Below, piece by piece: positions 24,689 through 34,168 of a stretch of 58,890 bases of DNA. The stretch is from NCBI GenBank assembly GCA_938010045.1, contig CALLFZ010000035.1, positions 1 through 58,890 on the forward strand, in the 5' to 3' direction. Position 1 is the first letter of the stretch, and every line of letters begins with the position of its first letter. This DNA is from an uncultured bacterium (lineage in GTDB: Bacteria > Verrucomicrobiota > Kiritimatiellia > PWTM01). The translations under genes and the position numbers were made by a program. The notes beneath the pieces are model-generated. The model saw nothing but the letters and a program-made list of their open reading frames with translations, did no database searches and had not been told where the DNA came from.

Positions 24689-26509
24689 ATGAACATCACC
24701 GGGGATGTGTTGGACGGAACAGCCTCGCCGCACGGGGTGGACACGATGAATGGGCTGCCGGCACGGGTCGCAACGGATGCGTTCGCGACCGCGGCGGTTC
24801 AATTGCGGGCGTTGGGGGGGGACTTCGAGCCGTTGGCGCGCCGGCTCGAGGACTTGCGTCGCCGTCGCGAGCAGGGCCGGTTTCACCTTGCGGTGCTCGG
24901 CCAGTTCAAGCGGGGGAAAAGCACGTTCCTGAACGCACTGATCGGCGAGCCGGTGCTGCCGACCGCCTCCGTGCCGGTCACCGCGATTCCGACCTTTCTG
25001 CGCCATTCGCCCGAGCGCCGCCTGCGGGTGATGCTGCGCGGCCGGGCCGACCCGATCGAGGCGATTTTCGAGGATTGCGCGGCGCTCCGCGCGGAGCTGG
25101 AGCAGTACGTGACGGAGCGGGGCAATCCGAAGAATCAACGCGACGTCGAATCGGTGGAGGTGAGCCTGCCCTCCGCGCTGCTCGGCCGCGGGGTGGTGCT
25201 CATCGACACGCCGGGCATCGGCTCCACGTTTCGCCACAACACCGAAGCGACGTTGAACTTTCTGCCCCAGTGCGATGCCGCCGTATTCCTCGTCTCGGCC
25301 GACCCACCGATGACCGAGACCGAGGTCGAGTTTTTGAAGCTGGTGCGCGCGCGTGTGGCACGCCTGTTTTTCGTGCTCAACAAGAAAGATTACCTCGATG
25401 ACCAGGAGCTGGCCGATGCGCTCGCGTTTTTCCGCGGCGTTCTGACGGGGCCGGTGGGGCTCTCGGAGCCGCTCGACGTGTTTTGCGTCTCGTCGAAACT
25501 CGCGATCGAGGCGCGGATGCGGGGCGACCCTGCGGCGTGGACTCGTAGTGGCTTGGGCGAGGTGGAGCAGCACCTGACGAACTTCCTCGCCGGCGAGAAA
25601 ACCGCCGTGCTGAACCGCGCGCTGGCGCGTAAAGCCCGGGACGTTCTGTCGGAGGCGGTGATGCGGATCCGGCTGGCGCTCCGTGCGCTCGAGATGCCCA
25701 TCGAGGAGATCGAGCGGCGCCTCAGCGTGTTCGATCGGACCCTCGAGGAGGCACGGCTCCAGCGCCAGATTGCGGCGGATCTGCTCGCGGGCGACCACCG
25801 TCGCTTGCAGGAGGTCATCGAATCGCTGGCCGAGCGGCTTCGGGGTGAGGCCCGCCGCCATTTTGAGGGCGTGCTGGCCGTGGCGCTCACCCGCGACCGC
25901 GAGCGGTTTGGCGAGTCCGAGCTGCGGGCGACGATGGCCGAGGAGGTGCCGGGGTTCTTCGAACATCACGCGGGCCGGATGACCTCCGAAGTGGGCGCGC
26001 GTGTCGCGGAGGCGTTACGCCCCCACCAGCGTCGCGCGGACGAACTGATTGAGAACGTTCGGCGCGCGGCGGCGGAGCTCTTCGAAATTCCGTATCGTGC
26101 GCCGGACAGCGATTCGGCCTTTGAAATCGTCCGCGATCCCTACTGGGAAACGCACCGCTGGTCGAGCACGTTGAGCCCGTTGCCGCCGGGCTGGCTCGAG
26201 GGCCTGATGCCGGCTCGCCTGCGCGAGCGCCGCCGGGCGCGCCGGTGGCGCCATCAAATCGCGGACCTCATCATGGTCAACGTCGAGAACCTGCGCTGGT
26301 CGCTCCGGCAGAGCGTAGACCAAACGGTGCGGCGGTTTGGCTCGGCGCTGGACGAACGTCTGGCCGACACGATCGAGGCCACGCGGGGCGCAATTCGCGC
26401 GGCGCTTGACGAGCGGCGCGCGCGAAGCGAGCTCGTGGCCGCGCAGCGGGAACGTCTGGCTGCGGCGGCCGCGGAGCTGGAACGGATGGCATCGGCGCTG
26501 TCGAGCTGA
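24689..26509 (+). CDS. Dynamin-like large GTPase
   Basis: The 606-residue bacterial dynamin-like protein has G motifs GQFKRGKST (71-79), a Thr-containing switch near VPVTAIPT, DTPG (173-176) and NKKD (231-234). A long helical stalk follows. A moderately hydrophobic stretch around SPLPPGWLEGLMP may touch membrane, and a C-terminal coiled coil is rich in Arg, Glu and Ala. Such proteins remodel or protect membranes using GTP. The start at 24689 is preceded by GTGTGGAACT; an alternative ATG lies at 24746. The antiporter gene follows after 42 bases, so a shared transcript is likely. Many bacterial dynamins occur as pairs; only one is present here. Confidence 0.88.
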   Translation: MNITGDVLDGTASPHGVDTMNGLPARVATDAFATAAVQLRALGGDFEPLARRLEDLRRRREQGRFHLAVLGQFKRGKSTFLNALIGEPVLPTASVPVTAIPTFLRHSPERRLRVMLRGRADPIEAIFEDCAALRAELEQYVTERGNPKNQRDVESVEVSLPSALLGRGVVLIDTPGIGSTFRHNTEATLNFLPQCDAAVFLVSADPPMTETEVEFLKLVRARVARLFFVLNKKDYLDDQELADALAFFRGVLTGPVGLSEPLDVFCVSSKLAIEARMRGDPAAWTRSGLGEVEQHLTNFLAGEKTAVLNRALARKARDVLSEAVMRIRLALRALEMPIEEIERRLSVFDRTLEEARLQRQIAADLLAGDHRRLQEVIESLAERLRGEARRHFEGVLAVALTRDRERFGESELRATMAEEVPGFFEHHAGRMTSEVGARVAEALRPHQRRADELIENVRRAAAELFEIPYRAPDSDSAFEIVRDPYWETHRWSSTLSPLPPGWLEGLMPARLRERRRARRWRHQIADLIMVNVENLRWSLRQSVDQTVRRFGSALDERLADTIEATRGAIRAALDERRARSELVAAQRERLAAAAAELERMASALSS

Positions 26510-26551
26510 ACGAGAGCCGGCGCCGAATCTCAACCCACAGGAGTGATGACG

Positions 26552-27757
26552 ATGGAGGCATTGTTTGCCCATGCGGCGGTATGGCTGGGCCTCGCGCTGG
26601 GGGCGGCCATCCTTGCGCACCACCTGAACGTGTCGGTGGCGCTGATGGAGATCTGCGTCGGCGTTGCGGCGGCCGCGGTGGTCGAACGGATTTGGGGACC
26701 CGGAGCGGTGCGCAATCAGGAGGAATGGCTGAACTTCCTCGCGGCGTCGGGCGCGGTGCTGCTCACGTTTTTGGCGGGCGCCGAACTCGATCCGGCTGTG
26801 ATGCGCACAAAGCTGCGGGAGGTGTGGGTTGTGGGGCTGGTGGGGTTTGCGGCGCCGTTCCTCGGGTGCACCGCGGTCGCGCGGTGGGTGTTGGGATGGG
26901 ATTCGCGGGCGAGCTGGCTGGCGGGGATTGCCCTCTCCACCACCTCCATGGCGGTCGTCTACGCCGTACTGCTCGAAAGTGGCCTCAACCGCACTGAGTT
27001 TGGCAAAGGCATTCTCGGCGCCTGTTTCATCAACGATCTGGGCACGGTCATTGCGCTCGGGTTGATATTCGCCCCCTTCACGCTGCGCAGCGTTGTTTTC
27101 CTTGTGGCCAGCGCGGTTGCGTTCGTCGCGCTGCCGCCGCTGTCGCGAGCGATCGCGCGGCGCTATGGGTTCCGAACCGCGGCCATCCGCACGAAGTGGT
27201 TGACGTTCATACTCTTCGCGTTGGGAGCTCTCGCGCTCTGGGCGGGTAGCGAGGCCGTGCTGCCGGCCTACATCGCGGGCATGGTGCTGGCCGAGTTCGC
27301 CGACGCGGACGTCCATTTCATGCGGCGGCTCCGCACCCTCACCGTCGGGTTTCTGACGCCCTTTTATTTCCTGCGAGCGGGCTCGCTGGTGTCCGTCCCG
27401 GCGCTCACCGCGGCGCCGCTGGTGATGCTGGCTTTGCTCGGGGGCAAGGTCGCCTCGAAAATCTTCGGGCTGTACGGCGTCATCGCGAGATTTCGCGAGG
27501 ACCGCGGTGAACGCTGGTACTACACGCTGCTGATGTCCACCGGCCTGACCTTCGGCACGATCTCGGCGCTGTACGGCTATTCCCACGGCATCGTGTCGCA
27601 GTCGCAGTACTCGATGCTCGTGGCCGCGGTGATCGCGAGCGCGGTGATTCCGACCCTGATCGCGAACGCCATCTTCCTCCCCCGCCATCTTTTGCCGGCC
27701 GCCGTTCCGGCGCCGACGGCCGAGCCAAAAGCCGAGGAGGACGTGGCCGACGAATGA
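26552..27757 (+). CDS. CPA2-type cation:proton antiporter
   Basis: This 401-residue inner-membrane protein has about 12 hydrophobic segments and belongs to the NapA/KefB-like monovalent cation:proton antiporters. The core NDLGTVIALG near residue 167 carries the conserved Asn-Asp pair expected for this family. TFLAGAELDP and SALYGYSHGI are also typical. No TrkA-N regulatory domain follows, unlike KefB/KefC. The ATG at 26552 was chosen because AGGAG (26539-26543) has an 8-base spacing to it; two in-frame starts lie just upstream. It sits between a dynamin-like GTPase and gnd. Whether it exchanges Na+ or K+ is unknown. Confidence 0.87.
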   Translation: MEALFAHAAVWLGLALGAAILAHHLNVSVALMEICVGVAAAAVVERIWGPGAVRNQEEWLNFLAASGAVLLTFLAGAELDPAVMRTKLREVWVVGLVGFAAPFLGCTAVARWVLGWDSRASWLAGIALSTTSMAVVYAVLLESGLNRTEFGKGILGACFINDLGTVIALGLIFAPFTLRSVVFLVASAVAFVALPPLSRAIARRYGFRTAAIRTKWLTFILFALGALALWAGSEAVLPAYIAGMVLAEFADADVHFMRRLRTLTVGFLTPFYFLRAGSLVSVPALTAAPLVMLALLGGKVASKIFGLYGVIARFREDRGERWYYTLLMSTGLTFGTISALYGYSHGIVSQSQYSMLVAAVIASAVIPTLIANAIFLPRHLLPAAVPAPTAEPKAEEDVADE

Positions 27758-27845
27758 GGGCTCGGGCCGCCGGTCCGCGTTGACAATCGAACGCCCAGGA
27801 GTACCCTTCAACGCCGTCATCCCTGAACCCGGAAAGGATCGAATC

Positions 27846-29303
27846 ATGAACGCGCAGGCGGACATTGGCATGATTGGGCTGGCCGTGATGGGCGAGAACC
27901 TCGTCCTGAACATGGTCCACCACGGCTACACGGTGGCGGTGTACAACCGGACGACCAGCAAGGTCACCGATTTTGTGAACGGCCGCGCGAAGGGCCTCAG
28001 CGTGATCGGTTGCATGTCGCCGCAGGAGCTCGTCGCGGCGCTGAAGCGGCCCCGGAAGATTATGATGCTGGTCAAGGCCGGCAAGGCGGTGGACGACTTG
28101 ATCGAGCAGCTCATCCCGCTGCTCGAGCCGGGCGATATCCTGATTGACGGCGGCAACTCCCACTTTCCCGACACGATCCGCCGCACCGCCTACGTGGAGA
28201 GCAAAGGGCTGCTCTACATCGGCACGGGTGTGTCCGGCGGCGAGGAAGGCGCGCTGCGCGGTCCCTCGATGATGCCCGGCGGGTCGCCCGCGGCTTGGCC
28301 GCACGTGAAAGAGATCTTCCAATCTATCTGCGCCAAAACGCCCGAGGGCGAGCCGTGTTGCGACTGGATCGGCGAGAACGGCGCGGGCCACTTCGTGAAG
28401 ATGGTGCACAACGGCATCGAGTACGGCGACATGCAGATGATCTGCGAGACCTACCACATGATGCGGGACGGTCTCCGCATGTCGAATGAGGACATGCACA
28501 AGGTGTTCGCGGAGTGGTATGAGGGGGAGCTGAACTCCTACTTGATCGAGATCACGCGCGACATCCTCGCGTACCGTGACGAGAACGGCCAGTACACGCT
28601 CGACCTGATCCTCGACGCGGCGGGTCAGAAGGGCACCGGCAAGTGGACCGTGATCGCGGCGTTGGACACGGGCCAGCCCCTCACGCTGATCGCCGAGGCG
28701 GTGTTCGCGCGCTGTCTTTCATCGCTCAAAGAGGAGCGAGTCGAGGCCTCGAAGGTGCTGAGCGGGCCCTCGGCGAAACTGCCGCGGCGCGACCGAGCTG
28801 CGATTTTGGACGACCTGCGCCGGGCGCTGTACGCCTCGAAGATCGTATCGTACGCGCAGGGATACCAGCTCATGCGTGCGGCCGCGAAGGAGTACAACTG
28901 GAACTTGAACTACGGCGGCATCGCGCTGGTCTGGCGCGGCGGTTGCATCATCCGGTCGGTCTTCCTTGGCGAGATCAAGAAAGCGTTCGACCGCAATCCG
29001 AATCTTGTGAACCTTCTGCTCGATCCATTTTTCCGCAAGGCTGTCCGGCGCGGCCTGTCCGCGTGGCGCCGCACGGTCACGCTGGGCGTCAAGCTCGGCA
29101 TTCCGATGCCGGCGATGTCGTCGGCGCTCGCCTACTACGACGGCTACCGCACGGCGCGGCTGCCCGCGAACCTGTTGCAGGCGCAGCGCGACTACTTCGG
29201 CGCGCACACCTACGAGCGCGTGGATCGGCCGCGCGGCGAGTTTTTCCACACGAACTGGACCGGCCGGGGCGGCACGACCTCGGCGAGCACCTACACGGTG
29301 TGA
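27846..29303 (+). CDS. gnd: 6-phosphogluconate dehydrogenase, decarboxylating
   Basis: The 485-residue enzyme oxidises 6-phosphogluconate to ribulose 5-phosphate and CO2 with NAD(P)+. The Rossmann start is IGMIGLAVMGENLVLNM. The substrate motifs GVSGGEEGALRGPSMMPGG and GAGHFVKMVHNGIEYGDMQ (with the catalytic Lys) are complete. The C-terminal helical domain and tail (FFHTNWTGRGG) are intact. AAAGGA lies at a suitable distance upstream of the ATG. A PfkB kinase follows after 36 bases and may be co-transcribed. This adds the oxidative pentose-phosphate branch to the KDG/KDPG genes of the window. Confidence 0.96.
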   Translation: MNAQADIGMIGLAVMGENLVLNMVHHGYTVAVYNRTTSKVTDFVNGRAKGLSVIGCMSPQELVAALKRPRKIMMLVKAGKAVDDLIEQLIPLLEPGDILIDGGNSHFPDTIRRTAYVESKGLLYIGTGVSGGEEGALRGPSMMPGGSPAAWPHVKEIFQSICAKTPEGEPCCDWIGENGAGHFVKMVHNGIEYGDMQMICETYHMMRDGLRMSNEDMHKVFAEWYEGELNSYLIEITRDILAYRDENGQYTLDLILDAAGQKGTGKWTVIAALDTGQPLTLIAEAVFARCLSSLKEERVEASKVLSGPSAKLPRRDRAAILDDLRRALYASKIVSYAQGYQLMRAAAKEYNWNLNYGGIALVWRGGCIIRSVFLGEIKKAFDRNPNLVNLLLDPFFRKAVRRGLSAWRRTVTLGVKLGIPMPAMSSALAYYDGYRTARLPANLLQAQRDYFGAHTYERVDRPRGEFFHTNWTGRGGTTSASTYTV

Positions 29304-29339
29304 GCACGGTTCGGGTTCGAACGAAAGGAGTCACCTGCC

Positions 29340-30422
29340 ATGACCCATGAACTGAAGATTCCGTCGGGCGGCGCGATCGATCTGCTCTCTCTGGGCGCGC
29401 TCGTGCATCGGCTCGATCCGGACATTGTGCCGTTTCGCAAGGCGACGGTCTGCCGTATCCACGTCAGCGGCGGGGAGTACAACGTCGCCGCGAATCTCTC
29501 CGACTGCTTCGGCATGCGCACGGCGATCGCGACCGCGATGGTGCGCTATCCGGTTGGCGATCTGATCGCGGAACGCGTGCGCGCGATGGGTGTGCGCGGC
29601 ATCTACAAGTACTTCGACCATGACGGCGTGCGCGGGCCGAACATGGCGACCGTCTACAGCGACCGCGGGTTCGGCGTGCGGCCGCCGGTCGTGTTCTACA
29701 ACCGGTGCAACGAAGCTGCCGCGCTGTTGAAGCCCGATGATTTCGACTGGGCGGCCATCTTTGGCGAGGGCGTGCGGTGGTTCCACAGCGGCGGCATCTT
29801 CGCCTCACTCTCGCCCACGACGGCCGAGACCGTCATCGCAGCGATGACGGCGGCGAAGGCCGCGGGCGCGGTGACCTCGTTCGACCTGAACTACCGCGCG
29901 AAACTCTGGAAAGTGTCCGGCGGTGAGGGCCGCGCGGTCGAGACACTGCGACGCATCGTCGAGCACGTGGATGTGCTTGTGGGCAACGAGGAGGACTTGC
30001 AGAAAGGCCTCGGGCTGAAGGGGCCGGAGGTCGCGGCCGCCTCGAAGCTCGATCCGAGCGCGTTTGTCGCGATGATGCAGACGGTCGTGGAGCGCTTTCC
30101 GAACGTGAAGGTCGTCGCGACGACGCTGCGCGAGGTTCTGAGCTCGAACCGCCACAACTGGAGCGCGGTCGCGTGGATCGGCGGTCAGATCGTCCAGGCG
30201 CCGACCTGCCAGCTCGATGTGTACGACCGGGTGGGCGGCGGTGATGGATTCGCGGCCGGCTTCTTCTACGGGCTCATGGCCGGTCGACCCGCGGAGGAGG
30301 CGGTGCGACTGGGTTGGGCACACGGCGCGCTGCTCACAACGTTCCCAGGCGATACGACGATGGCCTCGGCCGCGGACGTCGAAGCCTTCGCGAAGGGCGG
30401 ATCGGCCCGCATCCAGCGCTAA
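29340..30422 (+). CDS. Second PfkB-family sugar kinase (KDG-kinase-like)
   Basis: The 360-residue ribokinase-fold kinase has SGGEYNVAANLSDCFGM near the N-terminus, DLNYRAKLW in the centre and GGGDGFAAGFFYG with the catalytic Asp near the C-terminus. It is related to the kinase at 21426-22517 (shared DLNYR-KLW and S-NHNW/S-NRHNW segments) but diverged. The ribosome-binding site AAGGAG lies 9 bases before the ATG. Following gnd, it may phosphorylate a sugar acid or keto-deoxy sugar. The exact substrate cannot be assigned. Confidence 0.85.
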   Translation: MTHELKIPSGGAIDLLSLGALVHRLDPDIVPFRKATVCRIHVSGGEYNVAANLSDCFGMRTAIATAMVRYPVGDLIAERVRAMGVRGIYKYFDHDGVRGPNMATVYSDRGFGVRPPVVFYNRCNEAAALLKPDDFDWAAIFGEGVRWFHSGGIFASLSPTTAETVIAAMTAAKAAGAVTSFDLNYRAKLWKVSGGEGRAVETLRRIVEHVDVLVGNEEDLQKGLGLKGPEVAAASKLDPSAFVAMMQTVVERFPNVKVVATTLREVLSSNRHNWSAVAWIGGQIVQAPTCQLDVYDRVGGGDGFAAGFFYGLMAGRPAEEAVRLGWAHGALLTTFPGDTTMASAADVEAFAKGGSARIQR

Positions 30423-30822
30423 CGGTCGCGGGCACGCTGCCGCGCACATGGCGCGGGGCGGCGTGCTGTTCGCGGCGCGTGTTCAGCCCAGATCTTGCCG
30501 TTGACTTGTCATTAAAATTGTAAGTTCTTCACGGCGATTCAGTTCCGAAGAACGAACGAATCGCCAACAAGCGAAGAACGAACCATCGCAGCTGCCTGTC
30601 CCCACCCAGGGTCGGCCGAACATCCACGCTTCGCTCCGTCCCCGCCATGTTCTCTGCGTCTCGGAGGTGGTGAAACTAAGGAACCGCCAAGGGTCTGCCC
30701 CCAACCGGCGCATGTCCACAACCGGCGCCAACGATCAGAGGGTGAAACCAGCCTCGGTCTGCCCAAACGCAAAATATGGGTTCAATGTCGGCTTCGAGTT
30801 CGCCGCGGCGGCGCGGCGAGCC
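30423..30822. other. Intergenic region with small inverted and direct repeats
   Basis: There is no gene. GGCGATTC (30533-30540) pairs with 30558-30565, and TTCTTC (30525-30530) pairs with 30547-30552. GAAGAACGAAC is directly repeated at 30547-30557 and 30574-30584. One degenerate dodecamer, CTGCCTGTCCCC, is at 30592-30603. An AT-rich patch (30505-30525) stands out from the GC-rich surroundings. Confidence 0.5.
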
Positions 30823-32079
30823 TCACGGCGTGGACGCTGCGGCGGAATTGATCGCGGTGCCGAAGACCACACGGACCGCCTTCAGGTAGCCGTAGCCGTG
30901 CCGTGTGCAGCGCAACGGGTAGCTGCCCTTGCACATTCGTTTCAGGCGTTGATCGTGATCAGCGGCGTCTGGTTCGTGTGCGCATCGGCCCGCGCGCGCG
31001 AACGCGCCGCAGCGCCACCGCCAACTCCGGCGGGCCGTTGCTGGGGATGATCGCGCGCTGCAGCTCGACGAACCTCGCGTTGTTGTCCCAGCCGGCTGAG
31101 ATGTGGGCGAAGTACGGCGGGCCATAGGACCGTTCAGTCTTCGCCCACTCCGGCTCAGTGATCTCCACAAGCTTCGGCAGTGGGTTGCGCACGTTGAAAA
31201 CAATGGCAGAACGGGTAGTGCGTGAGACTGTCGAATCCGAGCGGCCGCACGGCCGCCTCCTGCGACACGGCCAGCCGGGAGTCGTTGACGCCGAATACAT
31301 TGAACCCGCTGCCGCGGAATCTGCATTGCAGATGGAGGCCGGGCAGCCCCGCGCACGCCGCCTCCTCGCGGAACCGCAAGAGAGCCTCGGCGGCCGGTTT
31401 CAGGCCTCCCAATCCCTGGCCGAACGCGTTCAGGTCGTAGATCGCCAACACCGGCCGCCGCCAACCTGGTCATGGGCCGGATGCCGGAGATCACGAACAA
31501 GCACGTACCGAGCGAGCCGCTTGAATCTCGATCGGTCCACCGCGCCGCGGTCGAGCACCGTCGTGCGGTCCCAACTGTTGCGGATGTTCCATGGATACTT
31601 GATGCCGTCGTTCGCCCACATCAGATAGAACTTCACGAGGCCGCAATTGCGTGCCTTCAGATATCCGTTGGTTAGGCAGTTCTCGACAAAGGGCCGCCCG
31701 TCGAACCCGGACCAGTCGTAGATGAAGACCTTGATGCCGTGGTCCGCCGCGGCTTGGATCTGCATTTCCATGATTGAGCTAGGATTGAGCCGGGTTGGCG
31801 TCGTTGACATCGCCCCACAACGGGCTGCGACGACACTGGTGGCCGGGGAGCTTTGGGCGCGCCTGGCGAACCCGTTCCCACTCGCCCATGTGTTCGGGCC
31901 ACGCCGAGCGGAGCTCCGCGCATCGCTGTAAGCGGGCCACACGTAGGCCGCGACGTCGTAGGACTTGTGGGGGGATGGGGCCGCGGTGTCCTCGTCTGCC
32001 GCCGTCCGCCCGAGTGCGACACCCAGCGCGGGCGCGATGAGTGCTTGGAATAAAAACCGAGTTCAGCGAGGCATATCAT
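30823..32079 (-). pseudogene. Broken WbsX/GH99-like glycan-active protein
   Basis: Pieces of one protein are spread over several minus-strand frames, in order. They are SYDVAAYVWPAYSD near 31930, PEHMGEWERVRQARPKLPGH near 31870, MEMQIQAAADHGIKVFIYDW and GLVKFYLMWANDG (31430-31780), and VEITEPEWAKTERSYGPPYF with AHISAGWDNNARF near 31100. The tail near 30850-30930 reads TRHGYGYLKAVRVVFG. This matches the order of WbsX/GH99-like domains, which act on glycans or in polysaccharide synthesis. At least three frameshifts and internal stops separate the pieces, so no intact product is possible. It was probably exported; a hydrophobic segment lies at the N-terminus. Confidence 0.8.
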
Positions 32080-33253
32080 TCCGTCGCATCGTGCACCGTC
32101 TGAGCGGCCGGGTCCGGCCGGCCTCGAGCCGATTCACGATTCCAGCCGAGCATCGGTGTCCTCCACCCCAGGGTTGCGGTGCCGAGCCGATTGCGTTGTG
32201 GGTGTTGGTGTTGGGGAATGAGTGGCCGATCACAGGCGTCAGGAAAGTGTGGCAAACACCTCCTATGGTGGGGACAGGCAGTTCGTCGGGCGGGGCATCC
32301 TGGGGTATATCGCGTGATGGGGACAGGCACTTTTTGAGGCGCAGTGGGCGCAGTAAACCGAAGGGGGTGACCAATCGCCTCTACCCACCTGTACCCCTTG
32401 GGCCAGCCATCGGGCACCTACGGCCATGCCTGTCCCCAGTCGGTTGCTCCCGTCCGTGACTTCGGAACGCGATTGGCGTGATTGGGGACATGCACAAATG
32501 CATACGGCGCAACATTCACGCTGTTAATCCACTATGACTTGTTATCGGGTGCCTGTCCCCATTTGCATGTCCCCATTTGCATCGGGTACCTGTCCCCATT
32601 TGCAGATGCGATCGTGGTCGAGCGACCCCACGCCGAAGCCCGCCTGCAGGGACGGCCGTTGGGAAAAGGCACATCGCAGGCTGCTGAAGGCAGGCAGGTA
32701 CGGTCGGCGGTGCACATCGGTGAGAGTGGCTTCGCGTCAGCCGCCATGGAGTCGTCATAGCCGCCGTGGGGGGGGGACATCGCCCCATGGTGGGGACAGG
32801 CAGCTCGTCGGGCGGGACGTTCTTGGGGGACAGGCCCAAGCGCAACGTCCGTGGGGGTCTGCCTGGGCAGCCCGCACGCAGGGCAGGGAGGGTAAAGCGC
32901 CAAGTCCGGCCGCCGCCAGGAGGGGTGGCTCGTGGACGGCATCCGGTCCGGGGGCCACCCTCGCCGGAAACTCAAATCTTGATTCGGCTAAAAAACCCGA
33001 CTATCGCATCACTTTAGATTCGTTATGCGCGCTCGAACGCCCTGTACAGCTCCATTCCAAATCGGTCCTTGTGTTTTGGAGCACCTGAACATCGTTGCAG
33101 CTTGCATTGCGAACGGGGGGCTCATCGGAATCAAATCTTTCAATGCGACCTCGGCTCGCCAAACAATCCCCGGCGCAAACGGCTCCCTCTGCGGTGATGG
33201 CCGAAGTGTGGGTGAGGCGCTGATGGGCGGCCGGCCGCCGTTGGAGCGTCGGG
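32080..33253. other. Repeat-rich non-coding region
   Basis: About 1.2 kb without a supported gene contains the third dodecamer cluster and a 9-base G tract near 32768. Two related segments, GGTGGGGACAGGCAG followed by TCGTCGGGCGGG, lie near 32268 and 32790. ORFs here are repeat translations. Confidence 0.5.
32270..32803. repeat. GGGGACAGGCA[C/G] / GTGCCTGTCCCC cluster 3
   Basis: Inverted-sense copies lie at 32270-32281 (ending G), 32319-32330 (exact) and 32792-32803 (ending G). Forward copies lie at 32426-32437 (ATG variant), 32549-32560 (exact) and 32586-32597 (GTACCTGTCCCC). Both orientations are mixed, unlike the left array, which is nearly all forward. Confidence 0.8.
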
Positions 33254-34039
33254 CTAATACAATTCCCGCGAGGCGGTCACGGCTTCGTGTAAAATGTCGA
33301 TGGCTGCCGAGCGGGACCGCGGCACCCGGAAGTCGCAGATCAATGGCAGGTGATCTGAGAGCAGGACGTTGCCCAGTTCAAACCGGTCCACCACGATATC
33401 CGGGCTGTGGAGGATCACGTCGAGCTGCCGGTGCGGGCGCCAGCTCGGCCAGGTGGGGCGGTTCTCGGGGTCCGCGCTTCGGAGCCCGCAAGCGGCGCGA
33501 AACAGTTCAATCTCGTGCCGGCCCCAGAACGCGTTGAAATCGCCCGCGAGCAGCACCGGTTTCGTCGCGGAGCGGACCAGATCGTACAGCGTGTGCATCT
33601 GCTGCAGGCGGACTCGTCCGCCGAGCGCCAGGTGCACAAGGAACACTGCGACATCCGGCATTTCGAGCTCGAGCACGAGGCGTTTGACGCCATTCGTGAA
33701 ATAGTGAAACCGCACTGGCCGATCCGCGTCGCGCACGATGATCGCGTTGCCTTGCCGCCGAAGGATCGGGATGCGATGCGCGAACGAATTGACCGCGTAC
33801 TTCGAGCGGTACGCGTGGGTGTGGCCCAGCGCCTCCGCGATCACGCGCGATTGGTGGCGGCGCCGGGATCGGACCGATCCGGAGTCCACTTCGAGGAGGC
33901 CGGCGATGTCCGGCTTCACGCTGCGGATATAGGCGACGATTTCGTCGAGCAGCTGTTTCGATGGCCGGAGGAACTGCAGCGGGCCGCGACCCGGCAGCCC
34001 TCCTGTGGCGTACCGGATGTTGTACAGCAAAAACCGCAT
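33254..34039 (-). CDS. Endonuclease/exonuclease/phosphatase family protein
   Basis: The 261-residue protein has the EEP (DNase I-like) fold. It begins MRFLLYNIRYATG, with the metal-binding Asn. PDIAGLLEVDSG holds the metal-binding Glu, LLAGDFNAF the Asp-Asn pair, and LLSDHLPLICDF the C-terminal Ser-Asp-His. All key motifs are present, so a metal-dependent phosphodiesterase or phosphatase is likely. The substrate could be nucleic acid, a phospholipid or a sugar phosphate. No signal peptide is obvious. The start at 34039 fits the conserved first strand; the frame is open far upstream, and an alternative ATG lies at 34090. It is divergent from the ROK-ppx-ppk operon. Confidence 0.88.
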   Translation of the reverse strand: MRFLLYNIRYATGGLPGRGPLQFLRPSKQLLDEIVAYIRSVKPDIAGLLEVDSGSVRSRRRHQSRVIAEALGHTHAYRSKYAVNSFAHRIPILRRQGNAIIVRDADRPVRFHYFTNGVKRLVLELEMPDVAVFLVHLALGGRVRLQQMHTLYDLVRSATKPVLLAGDFNAFWGRHEIELFRAACGLRSADPENRPTWPSWRPHRQLDVILHSPDIVVDRFELGNVLLSDHLPLICDFRVPRSRSAAIDILHEAVTASRELY

Positions 34040-34168
34040 GCGCAACGGAAGCAATGTACGTAGCCTCGGGCGCCGGATCAACCTCCGCATCGACCGTGGC
34101 GGTCGCTTGAAGTGACCGGGCGGAGGCCGCCGGCTAGAATGCGATGCGTTCGCACGGAGGACACGAGC

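Noticed and set aside
26015-27913. A 632-residue minus-strand ORF
   Set aside because: It mirrors the dynamin and antiporter genes and is His/Arg-rich shadow sequence.
30430-30470. GC-rich hairpin after the second PfkB kinase as a terminator
   Set aside because: A stem can form but no T run follows, so it is not a convincing intrinsic terminator.
32080-33253. Small ORFs near 32482-33088
   Set aside because: They overlap one another in several frames and consist mainly of repeat translation.
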